A stretch of DNA of 32,032 nucleotides, from NCBI GenBank assembly GCA_045643465.1, contig JAZUKV010000006.1:1-32032 (forward strand), written 5' to 3'. The DNA is from CAG-492 sp045643465 (GTDB lineage: Bacteria; Bacillota; Clostridia; TANB77; CAG-508). Both the position numbers and the translations under genes were made by a program. The notes under the pieces were generated by a model that worked only from the letters and a program-made list of their open reading frames with translations, had not been told where the DNA came from and did no database searches. The number at the start of each line of letters is the position of its first letter. Position 1 is the stretch's first letter. Below are positions 1 through 12,600 of this stretch, piece after piece.

Positions 1-198
1 TTAAATATTTTTATTATCAAATTAAATAAAATTACATATTTTAAATTATCTCTTAGGGAAATCTATATGTATTTTTTTATATTACATTATTAATTTTATA
101 TTACAAATTTGTGTATATTATTTTACAAAATTCGACAGCACCATCAAAATGATTATTTCCCTAGTCATAACCACATTTTAACACATGATTATGACACA
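1..198. other. AT-rich non-coding stretch at left edge
   Basis: I see no credible gene here. Two weak inverted repeats are visible: TAGGGAAAT (54-62) with ATTTCCCTA (155-163), and GTCATAA (164-170) with TTATGAC (189-195). They could belong to the 5' or 3' region of a gene beyond the left edge, but nothing in the sequence assigns a role. Confidence 0.4.
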
Positions 199-225
199 CA
201 AAAAAAAGAGCAATTACTTGCTCTT
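199..225 (-). terminator. Intrinsic terminator of rpsT
   Basis: On the minus strand an 8-bp stem (AAGAGCAA/TTGCTCTT, 4-nt loop) is followed by a run of about eight T. It begins about 35 nt after the rpsT stop codon, which is the classic layout of a Rho-independent terminator. Confidence 0.85.
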
Positions 226-260
226 GAATGTTAAAAAACTGTGCACAATTTTTTAACTTA

Positions 261-527
261 TTATGCATTAGCTGCATTTAATTTTTTTGATAAATTTGAT
301 TTTTTTCTAGCTGCTGTGTTTTTTGTTAAAACACCTTTTGTACAAGCTTGATCTATTTTTTTAGTTGCGTCAGATAATAAAACTTTTGATTCTTCTGCAC
401 TTCCGTTTTCTAAAGATTGTTCGAATTTTTTAACAGCTGATTTATATCCTGATTTAATCATATTATTTCTAGCAGTTTTCTTTTCAATAACTGATACTCT
501 CTTTTTTGCTGATTTAATATTTGGCAT
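261..527 (-). CDS. rpsT: 30S ribosomal protein S20
   Basis: This is a primary-binding protein of the small ribosomal subunit that contacts 16S rRNA early in 30S assembly. The 88-residue product has the family's length and composition: it opens MPNIKSAKKR, is strongly basic, and is predicted to be almost all helix, with the typical Lys/Ala-rich N-terminal helix and a TAARKKS stretch near the C-terminus. The ATG is set by a strong GAGGAGGTG site 8 nt upstream. The gene stands alone, with its own promoter (569-597) and terminator (199-225). The giant surface-protein gene upstream ends in a separate terminator, so rpsT is monocistronic here. Identification is by motif and length and is secure. 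Confidence 0.97.
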   Translation of the reverse strand: MPNIKSAKKRVSVIEKKTARNNMIKSGYKSAVKKFEQSLENGSAEESKVLLSDATKKIDQACTKGVLTKNTAARKKSNLSKKLNAANA

Positions 528-568
528 TTATTGCACCTCCTCTTGCTCTCATAGTATTAACAACAGCT

Positions 569-597
569 ATTCTACCATAAATATCCTACTTTGGCAA
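569..597 (-). promoter_or_regulatory. rpsT promoter
   Basis: On the minus strand TTGCCA (592-597) and TAGAAT (569-574) are separated by exactly 17 nt. This predicts a transcript start about 35 nt before the rpsT start codon. It is a sigma-A-type consensus match with good spacing. Confidence 0.7.
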
Positions 598-630
598 GTA
601 GTTAACCATAAATATTTTTAAAAGTATTGA

Positions 631-685
631 AAAAAGACAATCTATGAAATATTATCAAACCTTTATTTCATAGAATTGTCTTTTT
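631..685 (-). terminator. Terminator of the giant surface-protein gene
   Basis: This is a 21-bp stem with one bulged A (674) and a 12-nt loop (652-663). It ends in a T run on the minus strand and starts 5 nt past the stop codon of the giant gene. It separates that gene from rpsT. Confidence 0.9.
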
Positions 686-689
686 CTAA

Positions 690-3600
690 CTATTTAGATA
701 TAAACTTTTTTAAAGTCCATCCTGATATATATGCACCTGCTGTAATAACTATAACTGCACTAATTATTAATATTATTGTAATATCTTCTCCTGTTTTAAT
801 TGATAATATCAATTCACAAGAATCTTCATTATCATCAAGAGTTGTTTCACTAAATTGTGGTATATTATCTGTTTCTGTTATTCTAGCTACATTATTTAAG
901 TTTCCAAGACATTTTGTCTCAGTATCCCAGTCAAGTACTATTTGATATTCTACTGTTTCTCCTGGTTTTAATTCTTTTGTCATCAATTCATACTTACCAT
1001 CTACTAAATTCCACATATCTTCATCTTGATTTGTAAACTTAAAGCCATTTGGAATTTCTTCAACTATTTTTGCTATACCAGCAATTTCTTCTGTATTTGT
1101 TACTTTAATATTATATCTTACTTGAATTGTTGTATTATTTATATCTTTCTTTGATATATCAATTTTTGCAAATTTATTATCACCTTTCAATTTTTCTTTT
1201 CCATTTACTTGAATACTTGTGAATTCTTTTTCTATCTTCATGTTGAATAAGAATTTTCTATACCAATAGTTAACTATTGTATCCCCTTCAACTAATATGC
1301 CTTCCGCATTTTCTGGTAATTCATCTTTAATTAATTCATAATATGGAATTTCTTTTTCATGTGTAATATACTTGTCTCCAACCAATCCTTCGCCTTGCTC
1401 TTGTTTTGCAGCTTTTTCTCCAGAATTCTTATCTAGATAATTTACTGTTACTGTAGCTGGCAATTTTTCAAACTCTACTTCAATATGTTTATCAGCTTGC
1501 ATATCTTTAAAGTATGCTACTGGTAATACTATTGTTTTATCTTCTGTTAAAAAGTCTTCTATTGATAGTATATATTCTTTTTCTCCATCAATTACTTTTA
1601 CTGACTTAATTTTATAACCATAATCTGGTTTAATTAGAATTTCTTTTGTGTTATCATATCCTCTAGTTACAGCTTCGTATGGCTCTTCATCTTCACCTTG
1701 TATGCTTCCGCCTTTTACAAGTACTTTTTCTTTCTCTTCATCATTTCCATCTTCTGTATCTGTTGAATCAATTTTAACATCAATAGTATTTCTTTCTTTT
1801 TCTTCTAGATGCTCTATTACATCTGTTGTAATTTTGAATTGTATATCATAGTAGTATATAACTGTAATAGCTTCTTCAGTCATACTTCCTTCATAGTTAT
1901 CTGGCAATGGCTCAACTACTCCATAGTTATCAATATCCACGCTTAATTCACTATATGTATCATTTACAAAGCCTTCTACTAGTTTATCCTCTATAATACT
2001 TTCTCTTGTATAAACATCTAAGTACTTAACTATAACTTTTGCTGGTATTCTTTCATACTCAACAACAACATGGTAATCTTGTTGTATATCTTCAAAATAT
2101 GCTACTGGCAATGTTAAGCTTCCATCTTCTGCAATAATATTATCAATAAATAATTCTTCTCCATTTATAGTTACTGATTTTATTCTATAACCATTATCAG
2201 GTATCATCTTTATTTCTTTACTATTATCGCCTCGGCTGTTAACAATTTCATATGTAACTTCTACTTTTTTACCATCTTTGTCTGTTTCATACTCTTTAGA
2301 AATTGAACCACCTTCTTTTTCTACTTGAGTACCATCAATAGTTTCATTATGTTTTTTAACTTCTGTTGTAATGTTGTATTGTTTAATATAATAATACCAA
2401 ACTTCTTTTACAGAATCTTCACTTGCTGATACTGTAACTTTATTATTTGTTTTCTCAACTAAAGATATATTTTGATATTCTTTTTCTACTAATTGTTTTG
2501 TAGCATTAGGTGCATCTGTAGCAACATATTTTGAATAATCTTTTCTTTGAGTTGTTACATTTTCACCTACTTCAGCTTCATGAAGTATTGCATCTAATTC
2601 TATCTCTTCGCCTTTTTCATTTGTTTCTATGTGTCTTTCAATAACTCCTGTATCAACTTTTTCATACCAGTAAATTACTGTAACTACGTCACTAAACATT
2701 GTTCCATCTGGTGTTGTATCTTCTTTATTTTCATCTGTAACTTTATCTTTTAGCTCTGTACTTCCTTCTGAAACAGGTTTTTGAACACGTACATATCCTG
2801 ATATTACTTTTCCTGTTGTTTCATATTCTTTTCCTTCATATCCTAAAATCTCTGTGTTATCTGATAAATCTATTTCAGTTCCTTCTTCCATATATTTTAC
2901 GATAACTTTTGATTTCTTTCTTAATTTTACTTCAACATGAATGTTTTGTTGTACATTATTGAAATATCCCTCTGGTATAGTTACATTTCCATTCTCATCT
3001 TCTTCGAAATCTGTTATAACTGAACCATTAATTCTAATTTCAGAAATCTCATAACCTTCATCTGGCTTGATTTCTATAATCTTTTCATTAGCTCTATCTT
3101 TAACAACTTGCTCATGTACTACTATATCTTCATTTGTAATATTTCCACCTTTAACATTTTCTTTTACACTTCCATCTTTGCTACTTTCGTTATGTACTAT
3201 TACATCTGTTGTGATAATAAATGCTTCTTGATAGTAATAAATTACTTCTTCTACACCGTCTGCAATTTCCTTTTGTATAACTACATTTCCTGCTTCGTCT
3301 TTATTTCCTTCACTACCAACTAATTTATATCCATTTATCTCTACAGAACTTGTTGTTACTGTTGAACCAACACTATCTATATTTATTATATCTTCATGTA
3401 ATTTTTGTGTTGTTCCTTCCAAATAATGATGTGTTATGACTTTTCCTTCATATGGTACATATCTTACGACTACTTCCTTATTTTCAGTCATATTTTCAAA
3501 TTTATCTATATAAATTTTTCCATCTCTTATTTCGAATGGTACAACTTCTCCATTTACAGTTATTGATTCTAGCTTATACCCATTTCCAGGCTCCGCTATA

Positions 3601-6600
3601 ATATCATTTACACTATTTTCACCATATTTTACAGTTTCATATGTTTCTTGGTCTTCTCCTAAAATAGTTCCACCTTTTTCTGTTCTTCCTTCATTAAGCT
3701 CTTCTTCTGGTATCTCCACTCTAGTTGTTATTTTTAATTGCTTACGCTTATAATAATATGTTACTTCTTCATTTTGTGTTATATCTTTTTCTTCATCACC
3801 TACTACTTTAACTAATTCGTAAGCTTCTAATAAATCTTCTGAAACATTTGTCTTGTAATGCTCATTTTCTTCATAGTAACCTTGTTCATCTTCTTTAAGT
3901 TCATCTTCTGTTCCCTCTAAATAATGATGTACTGTTAATTCCAATGGCTTTTTATTGTAATAATAGTATACATGTTGCTCTTCTTCTGTAAATTTACCTG
4001 ATGCATTTTCAGGAATTACAAATTCACCATCTTCATTTTTTATTAAACGATATCCGTCTATATCTATCTTTGGTGCTGTTGTATATTCATAGTTTTCTTT
4101 TCCTATTATTGTTTCATCTTCAGCAAGTTCTACTGCTTCATTTTTATATTCTGGTCCTGTTCCTTCTAAGTAATGATGTACAATAACTTTTGCCTCTTTT
4201 GAATTTGTAACTATTAATTCATAATCAATATCTTTATATTCCTCTTCAGGAATTTCTGGTTTTGTATATGAATCTATATTATTTTCAATAGTTATATTTT
4301 CAATTTCATAATCTAGTGTTGGGTACATATTTTTATTATAAACCCAATCATTTGCAGATACTATATCGCTCTTGTTATTATTTAGTTCATTTACAAATGA
4401 ACTAGACTTCATTTCTGAATCAGATTTTGGCATAACAACTCCAGGATTTCCACCTTCTGGTTCACCATTCATTCCTTTTGTTGATTTTGTAGCCAAATAA
4501 TATGTATTTAAAAGATCACTACTACTTAAAGAATATGCAATTCCTGCTATATTATCTGTATTATTTTCATCTATTAAAGTTCCTGCATTATAACAATTGT
4601 TTATTACGGAATTTGAGGAAACATAATATACAATTCCTGTTACACCATATTTTCCACTAACTTTACCTGTATTATAACAATTCTCTAATGTTGTACCTGA
4701 AATACTTTCTGCTATACCTCCAACAGGAGTATCTCCACTTTTTACAGTTCCTGTATTATAACAATTTTTAACTGTTGATCCATTTATCATAGATCCAATT
4801 CCACCTGCTAATGAATTAGTAGAAGTTATGTCACCTGTGTTATAGCATCTATTAAGAGTACAATTACTTATGATATATCCTATACCACCTGTTGGTTGTG
4901 CACAAATAGCATTTCCTTCATTATAACAATCTACTAATTGGCTTCCGCTTATATTACAAGATATACCACCTGCATATCCATTTGATTGTGTTTGCATTGT
5001 ATTTCCTGTGTTATAACATTTTTCTAATGAACTATCAGTTATTGTACCTGCTATTCCTGCTACATAATAACTTATACCTGAACTACTAGCTTTTGACTCT
5101 ACATTTCCTGTATTATATAGCTCCTTTGCAGTTACATTATATAGCGATGTTGTTATTCCTCCTGCATTACTATTTGCAGAATATACATTTCCTGTATTAC
5201 CACATTTTGTTAATGTACCACCTGAAGTATATGTTATTAATCCTCCAGCACCATAACTGCCTTCTACGTTACCTGAATTATAACAATTTGATATATTACA
5301 ATTTGATGTGCTTTGTGTTATTCCTCCAGCATTTGAGCCTTTTGAAGTTATTTTTCCCGTATTATAGAAATTATCCACTGTACAATTTGTTAAACTATAT
5401 GCTAATCCTCCTACTGGTGCATTTTGATCTGTTACATTACCTGTATTATAACAATTTTTAATCGTACTATTTGTAATAGCTTGAGCAATTCCTCCTGAAC
5501 AACCTGTTCCTGAAACATTTCCTGTATTATAACAATTACTTATTGTGCTATTATTTACTGTATATGCTAAACCACCTGTTGGTCCCATTGCCCTTATTTC
5601 ACCAGTATTATAACAATTATCTAATATACTATTAGTTAATGTTGATGTTATACCACCTGTACATACACCATCAACTAATGCTGTGTTACTACAATATCTT
5701 ATCTCACTATTTGTACTGTCATATACTAAGCCACCAGTAGGTACAGTTCCTCCCGTACTTGATTTTCCCTGTACTATTCCTCCTTCAACATGACAATTAG
5801 TTAATTTTGAATTTTTTAAGCCTCTAACTATTGCAGCACCACATGAAACATTTGTAGAATATACATTTGTTAATGTTAAATTACGTATTTCAGCATCTTC
5901 AACATAACCAAATAATGATCCATAACTTGTATTACTATAGAAGTTTTTAATTTTATATCCATTACCTTCAAATATTCCCTTGAAAATATTATCTGTACTT
6001 ACTCCACCTATTGTATTAAATCCATTTGCTAACATTCCCCATTCTTCTTTTAATTCTTGAATTGTTTTTTCGCCATCATTTCCTTCATAGCTATTAACAT
6101 CATCAAAATCTAAATCTTTAGTTAATACAATCGTTTTTCCTTCAAATGTATTTCCACTTGTTACTCTATTAGCAAATTTAACTAAATCATCTATACTGTC
6201 AATTTCTATATCTGCATTTGGAACAATTTTAAAGTATCTTGTTCTTTCTTCTTCTGAATCTGGTAATACATATCCATCTTGGCTTTTTAGCTCTATTGCT
6301 TTATAATATCCTGTTGGCAATGCTAATGGAACCTCACCGTTTTCATCTGTTGTAACAACATATACTCCATCTTCATTCTTTTCACCAATATATACTCCAT
6401 CTAAGTCTTTTGCAAAATCACCACCTGTTGATAAATAGTATATCGCAAATTGTACTCCCTTCATTGGCTCTTCTGTATATTCATCTTTTTTTGTAAGTAT
6501 GAAGTTTGGCTCAGCTATTGGAACAAATCTTACAACAACTTCCTTATCTTCATTCATATTTACAAATTTATCTAATATTACTTTTCCTTCATTATCTGTT

Positions 6601-9600
6601 GTAAAGTCTAGCTCTTTACCATTTACTGTTATACTTATAATCTTATAACCTGAATCAGGTGTAATTATAATATCTTTTTGGCTTGTTTTATTATACCCAA
6701 CATTCTCATATGGTTGTTCATCTTTTCCTGATATTGTACCACCATCTTCTTTTTGTGTTGGTAATTTCTCAACCTTTGTTGTGATTTTTACTTGTAAATC
6801 TTTATCATTTTCTATTACAAGATTAATAGGCTCTTCGCTGATATTAATTGTTTTTTCCTCACTATTAAGTACATATCCTGTTGGTGCTTTGGTTTCTACT
6901 AGTTTATACTCTCCACTTGGCACTTGAATTTCAGCATAACCATTTGTATCTGTTACTAGGTTATATTCTTCCATTGATTCAGATACTAATTTGAATTCAG
7001 CCCCTGCTAATAGCTCACCTGTAATAGAATCTTTTTTAACTAATTTAAAATTAGTTGGTTTATTAATTATTGTAACTGTTTTATCTTTATCAGTTGATTT
7101 TAACTCGACTTCGACTTCCTCAGCTGATAACGCATATCCTTTTGGTGCTTTGGTCTCTACAATTTTGTATGTACATGTTTCATCAACTGGAACTCTACAA
7201 ATACCATTTTTATCAGATGTAGCATTATATTTAATACCAGAATCAAAACCTGGCGTAACACTATACTCTCCGATTGGCTCTATGGTTATATTATTAATAA
7301 ATAACCTATCGCTGCCGTTTGCTCCTGAAACATCTTTTCTATATCCAATATGTAAATAATATATCATTCCTCCTTCAAGCTGTTGTGAAGTATAATTATT
7401 ATAAATTGAATTCGAGCCCGAAATATACATAAACCTTCCATTACTATTATTATACTCAACATCATTAGGGCTTCCGTTTACAGTGGCATAACCATAATCA
7501 TACCCTGATTCACTTGAAATTTTAGCACTTACTACAACCTTAAATGTTCCTTGATAATTGCTTAAATCAATAGGAAAATATGCATATGCTGTACTTGAAT
7601 TTACTCCAACGTTGTTTGGGACATATACATCCCCATTTTTTGAAAATGTATACTTTCCTTGGTTTTTAGATATTTCTCCTACACATGGTGCTGGATTAAT
7701 TGCAAGTATATCAAAATTAGCACCTGCTAAAGGCTCACCGTTTTCATTTTGTTTTTGAATAATTAACAAATGATTACTTTTAACAAAAGTAACAACAATA
7801 TGTTTATCTTCAAGTACATTTTCGAATATTGGTAATTCAACATTCCCATTCTCATCTGGAACAAATTGTATTTCCTCTCCATTTATTGTAATTTTAAAAA
7901 TAGAATACCCCTCATCTGGCTTTATTTCTATAGGAATAACACTATCGTTACCTATTTTTACTTTTTCGACAATTTTTATATAACCATCATAATTGCTACC
8001 AGTAATAGTTCCACCTGATCTACTTTCTTCATTATATCCAATTTCTGTAGTAATATTATATTTCTTAATCGTATTATTTATATTTATATTAGTCTTTTCA
8101 CTAATTATTGGTACCATTGTATATAATTTTGGACATGAATTCTTTCTATATGTCCACACATTATTTACATTTAATGTATCATAAAACATTTCACTTTCCA
8201 TTTCTGAAAGATTTATAGCTGTTCCATATCTATTAACTGTAGTTCCTGATAGAGTTACACTATCTGCATAATATGTATTTTTAATTAAATTTGGAACATT
8301 ATCTGAACTCATATAAGTATATCCTATTATAGGTCCACAAGACCCATTTTCTACATTACCAATATTATAACAGTTAACTATTTTATCTGATGCAACTGCA
8401 GATGAATTCCAATCTCCTACAATTCCTCCAGACTTACTAGAACAAGATATATCACCTGCATTATAACAATCTGTTATAGTAGGAGAACCTTCTCCTATTA
8501 TACCTCCTACACTTCCTCCTGAAAGATTTCCTGTATTATAGCAATTCACAATATTCGTAGCACCTTTTCCTACTATACCTCCTACAGGCCCATTCATGGT
8601 ATACTCTCCTGAAGGATTTCCATTAGTAGCTAATCCCATAAGATTTCCTGTATTATAACAATTAATAATATTGCATGTCCCCTCAGCTACTCCAACAATA
8701 CCTCCTAACCCATATGAGCTATAAGTATTCATTGATTGTATAGAATTAGTATTATAACAATTTTTTATTGTTGTTTCACCACTTACTATTCCTACTATAC
8801 TTCCAACAGCTTGAGCATTTAATGACAAATATTCAGTCCTACAATTATCTATACATCCACCCTGAATATTTCCTACAATTCCACCTGCACTTGAATAACC
8901 ACCCCTTGAGAGACTAGTTACTGACCCTGATACATAACAATTTTCAAAATTTGTATTTGTAGCATATGCAGCAATTATTCCAGCACCATATCCTTTAACA
9001 CTTCCGTTTACGGTTAGATTCTTTATTGTTGTTCCACTATTAACAGTTCCAAATAATCCTGCATTTCTTATAGCATATACAGTAGTACTTGTATTTAAAC
9101 TAGATCCATCTGAATTTAAACCACTTATTGAATAGCCATTTCCATCAAAAACTCCTTGGAAATTGTTTATTGGCATCCAACCTTGACCAGAAGTAACTTC
9201 AGACATAATTCCTTGTACAGTGCCATTATCATTATAATCACCATACTGAGTAGAGCTAGAATTACGATATGAACTAGATGAATGGAATGATAACGATCTC
9301 ATCAACTTTAATGTTTTTCCTCTGTAGTTACTTGTATTTAAACGTACATCTATTAAATCCTCTATATAGTTTATTTCCACAATATTATCATCTTGATTAA
9401 ATTCATCCTCTTTACCTCCAATTTCAAAAAATTCAGCAGTATATTCATCTTCATAATTTTCTGGGAATACTACTTCAACTGCTTTATATTTTCCTTTTTT
9501 TAGAGGTAATACTATACTTCCATTTTCATCTGTTGTTACAATATATTCATCTTTATCATTTTTTTCTCCAACATAATTTCCTTGTGTATCTTTAGCAAAT

Positions 9601-12600
9601 CCAATTGTAATTCCATCAGAATTTATTTCATATATTGCAAATCCTACATTAGCTAAAGGTATACCTGTATCTTTATCTGTTTTAATTAATTTAAATAATG
9701 GAACATCTTTTATAATAATAGTTACATTATTTCCGTCGATTTTTACGTCTTTTACAGAAGTTAAGTTTTCTTTATTTTCAATATCTACTTTTAAATTTCC
9801 ATCTTCATTTTTACTAACATTAAATGTTATTTCTTCAATATTACTACAATATCCACTAGGTGCCTCTAATTCTTGTAATGTATATTTTCCTGATATATCT
9901 TTTCCTTCTACATATACATACATATCTTCAATATTAATTTCTCCATTTTCATCTGTAGCTAGAGAATGTGTTTCTCCCAATTCTTCAGCTTCAAACTGAA
10001 ATTTAGCACCTTCCAATTTTTTATAATTATCTACATTTGTATCATTAGTATCTTCAACTTTTAGTATCTTTAAATTATATGTTGGTATCTTTTCATTTTC
10101 CAAATCTACATAAACATTAATATAATCTGAATCATCTGTATTTTCTATTCTACAATTTTCAAAATTAGAATTATTGCTTTCTATACTAAAGCTTCCATCA
10201 GGATTTTTTAAAAATTTAAAATTTATATCTTCTAGCTCATAATATCCTTTATTTTCTATTTCTTGTATTGTATACTCGTTATTTGGCTCCAAATTTTCTA
10301 TTACAATTTTTCCATTTTCATCTGTATAATATAGTTTATTATTCATGCTAAATACAACATTCTGCAAATTCTCACCAGTTGTCAGATTCTTTTTAGTCAA
10401 AATTACACTATATTTAGGTTCATCCTCAGTCCTTATTTCTACTTTATCTGATTCTGAATTAAATGTTATCTTATTATCAATTGGATTTTCAAGTTGTAAA
10501 TTTCCATCTTCACCTTCAAAAACTTTAAAATTCAATACTTCATCATTTAAATAATACTTATCAGGAGATTTAATTTCCTTAACTTCATAATCCATTCCTA
10601 CATATAATTTTCCTGTACTGCAAATTCCGTTTTCACCAGTTTTTAATAATTTATTAACTCCATAACCACTTATTTGATATGTAGCTCCAGGAACTGCTCT
10701 ATTTGTTCCCTTCTTTAATTTTAGCAAATCAAAATCATAATACCTAACTAACTTCATTCCCAACTTATTAGGCTCTGTACTTATTGCTAATTTTCCACCA
10801 GCTGTATGCAATTCAAAATTAATTGCATGTTCACTATATGATATAGTATTGTATTCTGCGTTTTCTGGGAATTCTATTCCATATGTGAATGTATATGACG
10901 CTCCTGCTGAAATAATATAATCACCAAAATCTATTAAATATGTTTTTACTTTACTCCAATCTTCTGGCTCTTTTGTCCATGCATTATCACTATTATTTAA
11001 TTCATTAGTTACATCTAATTTCTCAGAATAATACACAGTGACAATATTCTTCAAACTCTCTGGTATTACTATACCTGTTGATTTCATTTTTACATCAAAT
11101 TCTGAACCCAATTTACTTCTATTTATTGGATAAATATTTTCTTTTGATGGAATAACACCAACAATTTTAAGTTTATCTGCATTTACAGTATAATTATTTA
11201 ATACAAATAAATTAATATTAGCATCTTTTTGTGTTTCTTCTATATCTACAACATTTGGTGCTATTTTTACACTTCCCTTTTCATTATAATCTGATATATA
11301 TTGGCTAGTTATCATGCTATTTGGTGCTGCAAAATTTATTTTAGTTGAATGCCATCCTACATTTTCTTCTGTATTCTTATTATCATCTATATCATATTGA
11401 TCTTCTATAGGATATCTATATCCATCTCCTTCTTCGTTATATGCATATAATATAATATCTTTTGTTGATGTTTTAACAGATGGGTCTGGTGTTACGTCAC
11501 AATTTATTGTTATATCATAATCATTAATTGGATTATCATTTTCTGTTATTATTTTTATTAAATAATTTTCGCCTTCTTCATATAATTCATAACCCAATAT
11601 TTTTACTTCTGGATTACTTATAGTAATATTATTTATATTAACCGCAATTATTTCTTTAGGTAATTTAACTATAAATTGTCCATTTTTCCATCTTGCACTG
11701 CTCCTATCCCCAACAGTAGGATTAATATAAATACAAAAATTCTTTCTTGTCTCTTGTGTATTTAATGTATTAAGATCTGTAGTACTTATTCTAGCCAAAG
11801 ATTCTATTCCTGTATATCTTGCATATCCTACATCATTTTGATTTTTATATTCTTGATTATCTACTTGAACACTTCCATATAAATAACTATAAATATATTC
11901 AAGTTTATCAAAATCCTCTTTACTTATTTTTTCAACTAATAATTCATCATCTATTTCTTTTAAATTATGAGCTGTAAATACTTGATCTTTTTGAATATTG
12001 CTTGTCTCAATTCTTATATGTTTTACTGGAGTTACATATTTATACATTTGTGTGCGTGAATATAAATTCCAATCATCTTTTGTAAACTTATGGATTAATT
12101 CATTAGTTTCATCATTATATACATTTATATATCCATTTTCACCTAATGCATTATCTGGATTTGAAAAATATATTCCTACATTTTGTATATATTCTAGCAT
12201 ACTAGAATATTGATTTTCTTTATTTAAAAATTTATCTGTATATTTTTCTGTTGTTTCTTTCATTAGTATAGATGTAATATTATCTGTATTATTTGTTCTA
12301 AAACTCCAATCAACCCAATAATAATCTTCTTCTGTTTCTTTTACCTCATTATTATATATTTCTAACGGCTTAGTTTTTAAAACATAATATCCATTTCCAC
12401 TCTTTTCGACAACAGAAACATCAAATTCATTATATTTTTCACCTGGTGTTACTACATATTTTGAATAATTTAGTACTATTAAAGCACTAGCAATATTTGA
12501 TTTTTTTGGATTTGAAAATTCTTTATTACTATTATTATATCCTTCATAATATGTACTAACTGGTATCTCTAATCTTATATTTTCATCTAATTCGTTATAT

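Noticed and set aside
4400..9000. Recurrent strings of the type cctgtattataacaatt that look like dispersed DNA repeats
   Set aside because: They encode the NCYNTGN coils of the beta-helix, in frame and with protein-level spacing, so they are part of the protein repeat and not a separate element.
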